A DNA stretch of 58,526 bases from Planctomycetaceae bacterium (GTDB lineage Bacteria; Planctomycetota; Planctomycetia; Pirellulales; Pirellulaceae), in the NCBI GenBank assembly GCA_002723275.1, contig PBNZ01000044.1:1-58526 (forward strand), given 5' to 3'. Shown here in pieces: positions 35,618 to 44,145 of the stretch (its first letter is position 1; every line of letters begins with the position of its first letter). The notes beneath the pieces were generated by a model. It saw nothing but the letters and a program-made list of their open reading frames with translations. It had not been told where the DNA came from and searched no databases. Both the position numbers and the translations under genes were made by a program.

Positions 35618-36256
35618 ATGAGCAATTCGCTGAAGGGCTTTTGGATCAATCACGTTCTCGAGATCAAGGATCCCGAGCGTTTCGGTGCTTACGCTGAGGC
35701 AAGCATTCCGATGCTCCAGCGTGACAACAAATACGGAGCCAAGCTCGTGCTGTTCGGTCCCGTAGCCGCGACCGTCCTGGGGAATCCCGTTCAATACGCT
35801 GCAGTCGTCGAATTCGAAAGTATCCAGGCTGCAATCGACTTCTGGGATGACACCGACTATGCCGCTGCACGCGCACTCATGGGACCTCTCGACGACGAAA
35901 GTGCAGTTGTCGACCGGCGCGTTTGCTGCATTGAGGGCGAGCCGTTGACCGTAACTCCGCGACAAGGTTTCTGGTTAAATCACGTGCATGAGATTGTCGA
36001 CGAGACAGCGTTCTTCGCCTACGCCGAAACGAGTATGTCCCATTTTTCTTGTGCGACGTTCGGAACCGTCGTCCACCAACATACAGGTTCGCAAAAGATC
36101 GAGCTCGCAGCAGCACTCGGATTCGACAGTATCGACAAAGCGACGGAAATCTACTCAACGCCTGAATACAAGGCAGCGTTGGCAACGGGAGGCATGGAGA
36201 AAAGCGAAGGTCACGTCGTCCACCGTACCATCTGTGCCATTGAGGCGGCGGGATAG
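35618..36256 (+). CDS. Tandem DUF1330 protein
   Basis: The protein has 212 residues made of two similar halves. The first begins GFWINHVLEIKDPERFGAYA, the second GFWLNHVHEIVDETAFFAYA. Each ends with a VVDRRVCCIEGE or VVHRTICAIEAA strand, the DUF1330 dimeric alpha-beta barrel pattern. Most members are single-domain dimers of about 95 residues, so this fused form likely builds one dimer in a chain. The ATG at 35618 has AAGGTG upstream; the longer frame from 35519 crosses the inverted repeats and is not used. Function unknown. Confidence 0.85.
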   Translation: MSNSLKGFWINHVLEIKDPERFGAYAEASIPMLQRDNKYGAKLVLFGPVAATVLGNPVQYAAVVEFESIQAAIDFWDDTDYAAARALMGPLDDESAVVDRRVCCIEGEPLTVTPRQGFWLNHVHEIVDETAFFAYAETSMSHFSCATFGTVVHQHTGSQKIELAAALGFDSIDKATEIYSTPEYKAALATGGMEKSEGHVVHRTICAIEAAG

Positions 36257-36857
36257 AAACCTCACAGGCGTAGCAACGGAGCCTGAAAAATCAATTCGCT
36301 GATCAACGAAGTCCCGAAAGCCGGTCTGGTGCGGTTGACTCGCAAAAAGCGAAGCTCCGTTTTACCCTGGAACAGAAGGTGAATCGAACACCTATATTAT
36401 GGCTGCTGCTCAAAGGTCTCGTGGCTCCGCAAAGGCTCCCCCGATCAGCCTAATTAGAACGTTCGAGAATGAATTCTCTTGCGAGTCATTCGTAACGTTT
36501 CTTGGCAACAATCGCCCAGGCGTCGACTGATATGATCGTTATCCTCGCTAAAACCCTCACCGCTCACCGATAATCACAAGATGAAATCCGCCCCCCCTGA
36601 AACGAACTCAGTTCGCTATCCTGCGGGTTACACGTTTATTGCGAGGTGGATCGAACATCTGTACCACGAAAAGCGTGCGCCATTCGGAACGGAGTCGCTG
36701 AGATTTCCGCGCGGGAGGGGCATGAAGGCCTTGTCTCGGGGCGGCCCACCTCAGCGGAGAAGCCGAGCGGATTTGACCGTGTCCGCGAGGAAACCTAGGT
36801 TTCCAAGGTGCTCTCGACTTCTCCATCCCATCCCTTCCAGCCGCCAGCGAACGAGAC
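36257..36857. other. Intergenic region of 600 bases upstream of the AAA+ ATPase
   Basis: No supportable gene. Long overlapping open frames on both strands from 36581 look like the GC-rich third-position effect rather than coding; their translations are Arg/Ser/Pro-rich with no domain. The region holds a 16-base perfect palindrome at 36789-36804. Confidence 0.5.
36789..36804. promoter_or_regulatory. Perfect 16-bp palindrome GGAAACCTAGGTTTCC
   Basis: The site is fully self-complementary with no spacer and lies 54 bases before the ATG at 36858. Chance occurrence of a perfect 16-base palindrome is low in a 600-base stretch, so it is a good candidate for a dimeric regulator site. Confidence 0.5.
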
Positions 36858-38360
36858 ATGTCCAACGCCGACCAGCCACTCCCCAATCCGACGTCAATGC
36901 CATCGGTTCCGATTCGACCAGAGTCTCCACGTCGCACCGCTCCCTCACCACAAAGGCCCGGGAACGCAAGTACCCCGTCGCCGGAATCACGGCTGGAAAC
37001 ATTGCTCAATCGAATCAACCACATCGCGGACGGAAAAGGCCCAGAAGACACCGTGCCATCAAACGCATCTCCACCGGAGGACATAACAGAATGCAGCGAC
37101 GACTCATTTCTTCCACCTGAGCCCCAATCATTTGAAGAGGCCGGGCTGACCGCCACTCAGATCGAAGAACTCATCATGAAGTGCTTGCTCGCGCGGGGTG
37201 ATGCGGAAGGTCGCCAGGTCGCTGAGCAAATCAAGATTCCCTTTGCCCTAGTCGACCAACTGTTGCGTCAACTCAAACAAGAACAGATGGTCATCTATCG
37301 AGATCAAGCTCAGGTCAATGACTATCGCTACCAACTTACCGACCATGGTCGAGAACGAGCTCGTCGCTACGCAAACGATTGCAGCTATTACGGAGCGGCC
37401 CCCGTAAGCCTGCGAGCCTACGTCGAGTCGGTCAAAGCTCAAAGCCTCACCAAGTTGAACCCCACACAGACGGATCTTCAACGAGCGTTCGCCGACCTGT
37501 TGATCAATCAGAAAATGTTTGAAAAGCTAGGTCCAGCAATCAACTCCGGTCGTGGGATGTTCCTGTTCGGCTACCCAGGTAATGGCAAAACCAGTATCGC
37601 CGAACGCATCACAAAATGCTTTGGTGATCACATCTGGATGCCTCGAGCGATCGGAGTCGACGGTGAGATCATTCGCGTCTTCGACCCGAACCATCACGAG
37701 GAAATCCCGATCCAATCTGGCAGCGGCCTCCTGGCCGAGACGCAATTCGACAAACGATGGGTACGTGTGCGTCGTCCCACCATCATCGTCGGCGGTGAAC
37801 TGACGATGGAGCACCTGGAACTTCGCCTCAATACGGCAACAAGCATCAATGAATCACCGATTCAGATGAAGAGCAACTGCGGAACGCTGGTAATTGACGA
37901 CTTTGGTCGGCAACGCATGCGTACTGACGAACTTCTCAACCGCTGGATCGTCCCCCTGGAAAAACGGTACGACTTCCTCAATCTTCCCAGCGGAAAATCA
38001 ATCCAGGTACCCTTCGACCAACTGGTTGTCTTCTCAACTAACCTCGAACCCAAAGATCTCGTCGACGACGCCTTCCTGCGTCGTATTCCGTACAAGATTG
38101 AGGTTAAAAACCCGTCGGAAGACGAGTTCATCGAGCTCTTCAAGATCATGACACCGATTATGGGAATGGAATACAACGAAGAGATCGTCCGTCACCTGAT
38201 CGAGAAGCATTACAAATCAGTGGATCGACCATTCCGCTGCTGCCAACCGCGAGACTTGCTGCTACAAGTCAAGAACCTTGCGCTCTATGAGGGCAAACCG
38301 CCAACACTCACCGAAGAACGTCTCGACTTTGCCGTCTCCAACTACTTTGCCGTCATGTAA
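36858..38360 (+). CDS. AAA+ ATPase with N-terminal winged-helix-like domain
   Basis: The protein has 500 residues. A Pro/Ser-rich disordered stretch covers about 1-90. Residues about 93-175 look like a winged helix ([20 protein letters not shown] to [15 protein letters not shown]). The AAA+ domain has Walker A G238-YPGNGKTS, Walker B LVIDDF at 344-349, a sensor 1-like VVFSTN near 390-395, and Arg-rich [11 protein letters not shown] after it. It ends with a small helical lid. I recall similar planctomycete and myxobacterial orphan ATPases but cannot name a function. The ATG at 36858 follows CGAGAC. A palindrome sits upstream. Confidence 0.75.
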   Translation: MSNADQPLPNPTSMPSVPIRPESPRRTAPSPQRPGNASTPSPESRLETLLNRINHIADGKGPEDTVPSNASPPEDITECSDDSFLPPEPQSFEEAGLTATQIEELIMKCLLARGDAEGRQVAEQIKIPFALVDQLLRQLKQEQMVIYRDQAQVNDYRYQLTDHGRERARRYANDCSYYGAAPVSLRAYVESVKAQSLTKLNPTQTDLQRAFADLLINQKMFEKLGPAINSGRGMFLFGYPGNGKTSIAERITKCFGDHIWMPRAIGVDGEIIRVFDPNHHEEIPIQSGSGLLAETQFDKRWVRVRRPTIIVGGELTMEHLELRLNTATSINESPIQMKSNCGTLVIDDFGRQRMRTDELLNRWIVPLEKRYDFLNLPSGKSIQVPFDQLVVFSTNLEPKDLVDDAFLRRIPYKIEVKNPSEDEFIELFKIMTPIMGMEYNEEIVRHLIEKHYKSVDRPFRCCQPRDLLLQVKNLALYEGKPPTLTEERLDFAVSNYFAVM

Positions 38361-38401
38361 TCGGCAAGCTAACGGAACCTACAGCTGAGAACAAGTCCAG
38401 G

Positions 38402-38437
38402 AAAACGCGTCACGACAGTCTGTCCGAGACGCGTTTT
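38402..38437. terminator. Bidirectional Rho-independent terminator
   Basis: AAAACGCGTC pairs with GACGCGTTTT, with an inner GACA/TGTC pair. A and T tracts flank both sides of the stem, so it can end transcription from the AAA+ gene and from dcd, whose stop codons are 42 and 4 bases away. A good intrinsic terminator for both directions. Confidence 0.85.
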
Positions 38438-38440
38438 ATC

Positions 38441-39010
38441 TTAGCCGCGTCCAAATTGCAGACGCATTTGCATATCCTGCATTTCGGCATCAGGATTCAA
38501 CTCCTGATAGAGAAGACTGGGTTGGATGTCGTTATTGTCCTGATACTTGTCACTACAGTATTCGGAAATCTCTCCGACCAACGTGTGATAGAAGATCTGG
38601 CAGATCGGCACACCTGCGTAGATCCGAACCGGTTGAACGGCAAACATCTCCAGCGTCCAGAAGCCGGCGAATCCAACGTTGCCAAAACCAGCAGTCACGT
38701 GCACGAATAAACCGAGCCGTGCCACCGACGAACGCCCTTCGACCATCGGCACCAGGTTATGCGTCTCCGTCCGTTCGGCAGTTCGTGCCAAATACAGTTG
38801 ATTGGGACTCAGTACGAGACCATCTTCCGGAATCTTGATACGTCTTACCCGATTTGGGGAACGCATATCCAACACGACTTCTTCGTAAGTCATCACCTCA
38901 TCGTGCAGCGTAAGATTGTAGCTATTGGGATTGAGATGCTCTTCATCGAACGGATCGATGTGAATCTCTTTCCCGACGCGAGTCCTGATTTCGTCGCCCG
39001 TCAAAATCAT
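38441..39010 (-). CDS. dcd: dCTP deaminase
   Basis: The protein has 189 residues. It deaminates dCTP to dUTP for thymidylate synthesis. Signatures are ILTGDEIRTRVGKEIHIDPF, LNPNSYNLTLHDEV, VEGRSSVARLGLFVHVTAGF and GFWTLEMFAVQPVRIYAGVP with the catalytic Glu. The usual IDPGF of the active site reads GNVGF here, so one acidic residue is replaced by Asn. I chose the ATG at 39008-39010; the longer frame to 39070 adds a non-conserved tail. nth follows on the same strand about 90 bases upstream. Confidence 0.9.
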   Translation of the reverse strand: MILTGDEIRTRVGKEIHIDPFDEEHLNPNSYNLTLHDEVMTYEEVVLDMRSPNRVRRIKIPEDGLVLSPNQLYLARTAERTETHNLVPMVEGRSSVARLGLFVHVTAGFGNVGFAGFWTLEMFAVQPVRIYAGVPICQIFYHTLVGEISEYCSDKYQDNNDIQPSLLYQELNPDAEMQDMQMRLQFGRG

Positions 39011-39103
39011 GATTGGTTTCCGTAGCCGTCCGAAGTTTTTGACATGTGAGACTTGAAACTTCGCATTCACCTTCCAAAGACAAAGGTGTTCCTGCGGATC
39101 AGT

Positions 39104-39745
39104 TTAAACTCCAATTCGCGGACAAACATCCTTCAATTTGCAATTTTCGCAACCTGCTTTGCGAGCCTTGCAAACCTGTCGCCCATGGTGAATCACTCGG
39201 TGGGAATACATCACCCATTCCTTGCGAGGCAACTGTTCCATGAGATCGCGTTCGATCTTCACAGGATCCTTCTGCCGGGTGAGACCCAATCGCCGGCTGA
39301 TCCGCGAAACATGGGTGTCCACCACCACCCCTGTCGCCAATCCAAAAGCGGTTCCCAACACGACATTTGCCGTTTTTCGCCCAACCCCAGGTAATTCGAC
39401 AAGCGCCTCGAGATCCTGCGGCACTTTGCCATCGTAACGTTCTACGAGAGCGGTACAACAGCCCTTTATATTTTTCGCTTTATTCCGGTAGAAGCCGGCG
39501 CTCTTGACCAACTTTTCAAGCGACCTCAAGGGAGCCCGCGCGAGATCGGCTGCCGTCGGATAGCGGCGGAAAAGCTCGGCCGTCACAATATTCACCCGCT
39601 CATCCGTACACTGGGCTGAAAGAATAGTGGCCACCAGGAGTTGCACCGGGGTCTCATAATTGAGTGCACACTCGGCATCGGGATATTGCTTGCGCAACAG
39701 ACGCAAAATGCGATTCACATCCGATGTTTTCGCTTTTTTGGCCAC
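39104..39745 (-). CDS. nth: Endonuclease III (DNA glycosylase/AP lyase)
   Basis: The protein has 213 residues. It removes oxidised pyrimidines and cuts abasic sites. The helix-hairpin-helix LPGVGRKTANVVLG carries the catalytic Lys, VVVDTHVSRISRRLGL the catalytic Asp, and the C-terminus has four Cys for the 4Fe-4S cluster (CKARKAGCENCKLKDVCP). It starts with GTG. Length is normal. Together with nfo it gives two AP-site nucleases in one window. Confidence 0.95.
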   Translation of the reverse strand: MAKKAKTSDVNRILRLLRKQYPDAECALNYETPVQLLVATILSAQCTDERVNIVTAELFRRYPTAADLARAPLRSLEKLVKSAGFYRNKAKNIKGCCTALVERYDGKVPQDLEALVELPGVGRKTANVVLGTAFGLATGVVVDTHVSRISRRLGLTRQKDPVKIERDLMEQLPRKEWVMYSHRVIHHGRQVCKARKAGCENCKLKDVCPRIGV

Positions 39746-40083
39746 GGAGTTCCGATCTTCGGTGGTGGACGATGGTCGCTGATAGCTCCCCAGTCGCCTG
39801 CCGGGGGGACGAGGAAACCAGACAACTGGTCACTGCAGTTGGTCTCATCCCGAAGGTCGGTATTATAGGAACTCCTGAGGGGCTCAGGGAGCCTACGTTT
39901 CGTTGTCGGGAAACGGAGTATCCGCTATGATTCCCTAGACGCTTTGAGCCCCCGAGATGGCTGATTGATTCCATCCACTTGGGCGACATGGCCGCCAAAA
40001 TTTTCAACGATGAAATGTCGAAATAGATCGATTCGCCCAGATTCGCTCCGGTCAGCTGCGAATTCCCTTCGAAGGAAAAACTG
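39746..40083. other. Intergenic region between nth and the BI-1 gene
   Basis: No gene seen. TTGGTC at 39839 and TATTAT at 39861-39866 with 16 bases between form a candidate promoter for the BI-1 gene. Just after it, CTCCTGAG at 39872-39879 and CTCAGGGAG at 39883-39891 form a near-perfect hairpin near the expected start site, so the transcript would begin with a stem. Confidence 0.4.
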
Positions 40084-40812
40084 ATGAATTACCAAGACTC
40101 CAACGCATATGCTTCTCCTTACTCGGGACAAATGGCCGCTGATGCTGCCGAGCAGGATCGCATCGGCTTCATCCAACGGACCTACCTCCATCTCGGACTG
40201 GCTATTCTCGCCTTCGTCACCCTCGAGGCCGTGATCTTTACGGCTATCCCCGAAGAAACCCTGATGGGGCTTGCTGGTACACTCACTCAAGGTTGGAATT
40301 GGGCTTTTGTTCTTGGAGGCTTCATGGGTGCAAGTTGGATCGCCACTCGTTGGGCCGAGTCAGGTGCTTCCAGCACCAAGCAGTACATGGGTTTAATGCT
40401 CTTTGTCGTAGCGGAAGCGATTATTTTCGTACCGATTCTGGCGATCGCCCAATTTCAAGTGGGTGGTCAGGTTATCGAATCGGCAGCCATTACCACCCTG
40501 GTGACTTTCGGCGGTTTAACCGGGTTCGTATTCATCGGCCGTTTTGATTTTTCCTTCATGCGAATGTTTCTGTTCCTGGGGGGTATTCTTGCCTTCGGCC
40601 TGATCATTTGCTCAATCTTGTTTGGATTCAACCTGGGAACGTGGTTCGCAGTCGCCATGGTGGCGTTGGCAAGCGGATTCATCCTATATCAAACATCCAA
40701 TGTGCTTCACCATTACCGAACAGATCAATCGGTGGCGGCTTCACTCGCTTTGTTCAGCTCCCTTGCCACTCTCTTCTACTACGTCTTGATTCTGTTTATG
40801 CGAAGAGATTGA
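40084..40812 (+). CDS. Bax inhibitor-1 / YccA-family membrane protein
   Basis: The protein has 242 residues and seven hydrophobic helices. The family pattern is IQRTYLHLGLAILAFVTLEA at the start, FVVAEAIIFVPILAIA, the loop TLVTFGGLTGFVFIGRFDFS and the final YQTSNVLHHYRTDQSVAASL. Bacterial members act in membrane protein quality control or pH-gated calcium leak; the role here is unproved. AAGGAA precedes the ATG. It begins the long plus-strand series of genes to 50606. Confidence 0.92.
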   Translation: MNYQDSNAYASPYSGQMAADAAEQDRIGFIQRTYLHLGLAILAFVTLEAVIFTAIPEETLMGLAGTLTQGWNWAFVLGGFMGASWIATRWAESGASSTKQYMGLMLFVVAEAIIFVPILAIAQFQVGGQVIESAAITTLVTFGGLTGFVFIGRFDFSFMRMFLFLGGILAFGLIICSILFGFNLGTWFAVAMVALASGFILYQTSNVLHHYRTDQSVAASLALFSSLATLFYYVLILFMRRD

Positions 40813-40871
40813 GGCCTGACGGATCCGCAGCTAAAGAATGGAATTCGCACCCGACAAACGGTGAACAGGTC

Positions 40872-41279
40872 ATGACGGAAGTTGAGTACGATCCGCGATA
40901 CCTTCAGGGTATCGAGCTATTTAACGAGTGCGAGTTTTTCGAAGCACATGACGTGTGGGAAGAACTCTGGGCCGATATCCAAGGCGATTCACGTCGTTTT
41001 TACCAAGGGTTGATCCAGGTTGCGGTCTGTCTTCATCATTTCTGTAACGGGAATATTCGAGGCGCGCAGAAGCTCTACCACAGTTGCCAAGGCTACCTGG
41101 CTGACTACGATGATTCCTATCTGGGAGTTGACCTGCAAAAGCTCCGCAGCGAACTGACTGCCTGTTGTGCAGAAATCCTGGCAACCGAAGAAAAGTTTTC
41201 CAACATCGAAATCGAGCCGGAATTGATTCCGGAGATTCATCTAGACCCTGCTCCCGAATCGAGTGGCGAGTCGTCCTGA
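40872..41279 (+). CDS. DUF309 family protein
   Basis: The protein has 135 residues. The DUF309 core is GIELFNECEFFEAHDVWEEL followed by GLIQVAVCLHHFCNGNIRGA, an all-alpha fold with His and Glu clusters that hint at a metal or small ligand site. The tail is acidic. A longer open frame starts far upstream inside the BI-1 gene but has no homology; the ATG at 40872 is preceded by GGTC. It is 59 bases after BI-1. Confidence 0.88.
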   Translation: MTEVEYDPRYLQGIELFNECEFFEAHDVWEELWADIQGDSRRFYQGLIQVAVCLHHFCNGNIRGAQKLYHSCQGYLADYDDSYLGVDLQKLRSELTACCAEILATEEKFSNIEIEPELIPEIHLDPAPESSGESS

Positions 41280-41297
41280 CCGAAAGGCGTTATCCTC

Positions 41298-41981
41298 TTG
41301 TCGAACTATGATTTAGTACCCGATGACTTTTCCGGTCTCACGCGTCTCTTTCCACTCCCTGATCTCGTGATGTTTCCTCATGTGGTCCAGCCTCTCCGCG
41401 TCTTCGAGCCTCGTTATGTGGAGATGTTTGAGGCAGCTTTGGCAGACGATCACTTGATCAGCATGGCGGTCCTGGAAAGTGGTTGGGAATCGGAATATGC
41501 GATGGAACCGCCAATCCATCCCGTTTGCTGTTTGGGGCGAATCATTTCGCACGACAAACAACCTGACGGGACTTACAACTTTTTGTTGGCCGGAGTCCAG
41601 CGTGTTCGCGTGCTCCAGGAGCATGAGACGGAGTCTCCCTTCCGATCTGCCGATGTGGAACTCATCGAAGACATTTATCAATCCATCCCGTCTGAAATCG
41701 ACCGTTCGCTTCAGGAGAAGATTCTGGTCGCGTTTCGAAGTTTGACGCCTGGTGGAGGCGTGGCACATGAGTCTCTTGAGAAACTGATTGAAGAGCAACT
41801 CTCACTCGGCGCCTTAGCGGACATCGTGGGCTACTCGGCACCACTCCAGACCGAGCAGAAACTGCGATTACTCGTAGAATCTGACGTGCGACGTCGGGCT
41901 GACCTTTTGATCGAGTCTCTGAAGCAATCACTGGTCGAGCCAACCGCTAAGGTCTTCCCACCTGAATTCAGCAACAACTGA
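41298..41981 (+). CDS. LON substrate-binding domain protein
   Basis: The protein has 227 residues, starting with TTG after GAAAGG. It has the N-terminal domain of Lon proteases (LTRLFPLPDLVMFPHVVQPL, RVFEPRYVEMFE, GRIISHDKQPDGTYNFLLAG) without an ATPase or protease part. Such stand-alone LON-domain proteins are widespread and their role is unsettled. It starts 18 bases after DUF309, so the two are likely cotranscribed. Confidence 0.9.
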   Translation: MSNYDLVPDDFSGLTRLFPLPDLVMFPHVVQPLRVFEPRYVEMFEAALADDHLISMAVLESGWESEYAMEPPIHPVCCLGRIISHDKQPDGTYNFLLAGVQRVRVLQEHETESPFRSADVELIEDIYQSIPSEIDRSLQEKILVAFRSLTPGGGVAHESLEKLIEEQLSLGALADIVGYSAPLQTEQKLRLLVESDVRRRADLLIESLKQSLVEPTAKVFPPEFSNN

Positions 41982-42136
41982 ACAGATTCTGGCTGGATCG
42001 CTAGACAACGGGAATGACAGCCTGCAGGGTCTCAGGAGGCAAAACTGCCCCGCCCCGCTGCGGGCATGATCTCCATTTTTTCAGCTGTTTTGGCCTACTC
42101 GTCGACGGCAACTGATTCCTTTAGGATGAAGCATCC

Positions 42137-42823
42137 GTGAGTTGCCCCATTTCTCTATTATCAGAATGCGTTTCTCTGCAAATGACCGATATTCCTACTG
42201 CAAACACAAATCCTGGCAGCAACGATGCAGATGAGCTCTCCAAGAAACCAGAAACCAAGGTAGACCTGGCCCGCATCGAGCGTGCTATGCGAGAGGTTTT
42301 GGCGGCAGTCGGAGAAGATCCTGATCGAGAGGGAATTCAGGAAACACCGGCCCGAGTAGCCCGCATGTACGCTGAAATGTTCCAAGGGCTCCATCAGGAC
42401 CCACGCGTTCACCTCCAAAAGTTCTTCACCGAGCAATATGACGAGGTGGTATTGGTGCGGGACATCAGTTTCTGCAGCATGTGTGAACATCACTTGCTGC
42501 CATTTACGGGGCATGCACATATCGGCTACATCCCTAACGGAAAAGTGGTCGGATTGAGCAAGCTCGCCCGCGTCGTGGAGGTCATTGCACGTCGTCCGCA
42601 GGTGCAGGAGCGTCTGACCGAACAGGTTGCGAATCTCCTGATTGAGGAACTCGAAGTGAAAGGCGTGGCGGTCGTCGTCGAGGCGAGCCATTCATGCATG
42701 ACGATTCGGGGAGTCCGGAAACCAGGAAGCATGACGGTGACAAGTTCGATGAAGGGACTTTTCCGTTCGCACCTCTCATCACGAAGTGAGATCATGCAGC
42801 TGATCTACGGCCGTCGGGACTGA
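42137..42823 (+). CDS. folE: GTP cyclohydrolase I
   Basis: The protein has 228 residues from the GTG at 42137 (AGGATGAAG upstream), or 213 from the ATG at 42182, which lacks a ribosome site. It makes 7,8-dihydroneopterin triphosphate from GTP for folate or preQ0. The zinc ligands are in [13 protein letters not shown] (Cys and His) and [13 protein letters not shown] (Cys); PTARVARMY appears as [14 protein letters not shown]. Length is normal. The next gene starts 5 bases later. Confidence 0.95.
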   Translation: MSCPISLLSECVSLQMTDIPTANTNPGSNDADELSKKPETKVDLARIERAMREVLAAVGEDPDREGIQETPARVARMYAEMFQGLHQDPRVHLQKFFTEQYDEVVLVRDISFCSMCEHHLLPFTGHAHIGYIPNGKVVGLSKLARVVEVIARRPQVQERLTEQVANLLIEELEVKGVAVVVEASHSCMTIRGVRKPGSMTVTSSMKGLFRSHLSSRSEIMQLIYGRRD

Positions 42824-42828
42824 TTCCC

Positions 42829-43599
42829 ATGCTGTGGCAAGTCTTAATTGAATTCGTGTTTCGACTGGCATTCGGTCTTACCGCCGCAATGGCAGTGACC
42901 TCCGCTCGCGACGTAACCAGTGGTTTTTTCCGCGTCCATTTGTGGGTAGGCCTGGGGCTCAATACGTTCAGCGCGGCAGTCGTGGCAACCATGCCAACCC
43001 AGCTTCCACAATCGCGGCCTCTGCTAGGGATCAGCATCCTGGCAGCCACCCTGAGTTACGTCGGATCCATCTTCTGGCTTTACGAAAAGGCCACACCAGG
43101 CAGATGGGTCCTTTGGTTTGTCACGGCGGTCAACTTGGCGGGCGCCTGCTTCGCGTCGGCGAGCGGTGAATCGAGCCCACCGTTCTGGGCGATTACGCTC
43201 GACTCGCTCAGCTCCGGCTTATTGCTGGGCTTTACATTTTCGGCAATGCTTCTAGGGCATTGGTATTTGAACACTCCCAGCATGAAAATGGCTCCGCTTC
43301 AAAGATTGATCATTTTGATTGGCGTGGCGGTGCTCTTTCGCGCCGTGTTGGGTGCCAGCGGAATTCTGTTAGGCATCGCGCCTGGACAACTCCAATCGCA
43401 GGCATTTCTCTCGTTTCTCGCCTTGCGGTGGCTGGCGGGGTTAATCGGACTGGCGGTTCTCGCCTGGATGTCGTGGCAAACGCTCAAAATCCCCAACACT
43501 CAGAGTGCGACAGGAATTCTTTATGTCGCGGTTATCTTTGCTTTCCTGGGCGAGCTGACGTCTCAACTACTGTCGGCCCAAACCCCATTTCCGCTATGA
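42829..43599 (+). CDS. Hypothetical eight-helix membrane protein
   Basis: The protein has 256 residues with about eight hydrophobic helices and short loops. I do not recognise the family. Charged residues are few (an Arg pair near each loop). It lies 5 bases after folE and 7 bases before the zinc-ribbon gene, so it belongs to one transcript. Nothing in the sequence states its role. Confidence 0.7.
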   Translation: MLWQVLIEFVFRLAFGLTAAMAVTSARDVTSGFFRVHLWVGLGLNTFSAAVVATMPTQLPQSRPLLGISILAATLSYVGSIFWLYEKATPGRWVLWFVTAVNLAGACFASASGESSPPFWAITLDSLSSGLLLGFTFSAMLLGHWYLNTPSMKMAPLQRLIILIGVAVLFRAVLGASGILLGIAPGQLQSQAFLSFLALRWLAGLIGLAVLAWMSWQTLKIPNTQSATGILYVAVIFAFLGELTSQLLSAQTPFPL

Positions 43600-43606
43600 T
43601 AGGCGA

Positions 43607-44086
43607 ATGGCCACAATAACCTGTCTTTGTCCCGCATGCGAAAGCACAGTACGCTCCGAACTGATACCCGGCGAAGAGCTACGGTGTTCCCAATGTAGTC
43701 AACAAATGGCGCCGAGCGTCCCGGACTGGCAGGACGGTCAGTTGAACTGTTGCCTGGTTTGCCCTAGCGATCAGATGTTCATTCGAAAAGATTTCCCACA
43801 AAGACTGGGGGTCACGATCGTCTGCCTCGGTTTTTTGGCGAGCTCTATTGCTTGGTTTTACCACCAGGTTCTCCTGAGCTTTGGGATCTTGTTCGGAACA
43901 GCAGCGATCGATGTCATCCTCTACATAGTGATGGGCAACCTGCTGGAATGTTACCGCTGCCACGCACAGTATCGTGGCCTCGGAGACATCGCGTCACACG
44001 GTTCGTTTAACCTCGAGGTACACGAACGTTTCCGTCAGGAAGCGGCGAGATTAAAACAGGCCCAGAGACCGGGGCCTGCCAACTAG
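43607..44086 (+). CDS. Zinc-ribbon membrane protein
   Basis: The protein has 159 residues. It starts with a zinc ribbon (CPACESTVRSE, CSQCSQQM), a second Cys pair (CCLVCPSD), two adjacent membrane helices (TIVCLGFLASSIAWF, FGILFGTAAIDVILYIVMG), then a third Cys pair in LECYRCHAQYRGL. Six or more Cys suggest two bound metals. Function unknown. The start is 7 bases after the preceding gene. Confidence 0.65.
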   Translation: MATITCLCPACESTVRSELIPGEELRCSQCSQQMAPSVPDWQDGQLNCCLVCPSDQMFIRKDFPQRLGVTIVCLGFLASSIAWFYHQVLLSFGILFGTAAIDVILYIVMGNLLECYRCHAQYRGLGDIASHGSFNLEVHERFRQEAARLKQAQRPGPAN

Positions 44087-44145
44087 GAATCATTCGGAAT
44101 CCACAACGAGCGGTTTTCATCTTGGGATAAGACCCCGGGTAGCGA

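Noticed and set aside
36608-37156. Long minus-strand open frame opposite the start of the AAA+ gene
   Set aside because: It is Ser/Gly/Arg-rich with no domain or ribosome site and lies over a clear gene; high GC at codon positions explains it.
40608-40871. N-terminal extension of the DUF309 gene
   Set aside because: It overlaps the BI-1 gene and has no homology; the ATG at 40872 starts the conserved domain.
42038-42081. Possible terminator after the LON-domain gene
   Set aside because: The stems are only four pairs each and the T run lies more than ten bases away, so I did not list it.
41998-42136. Riboswitch upstream of folE
   Set aside because: The gap is only 155 bases and no preQ1, THF or other aptamer core could be recognised.
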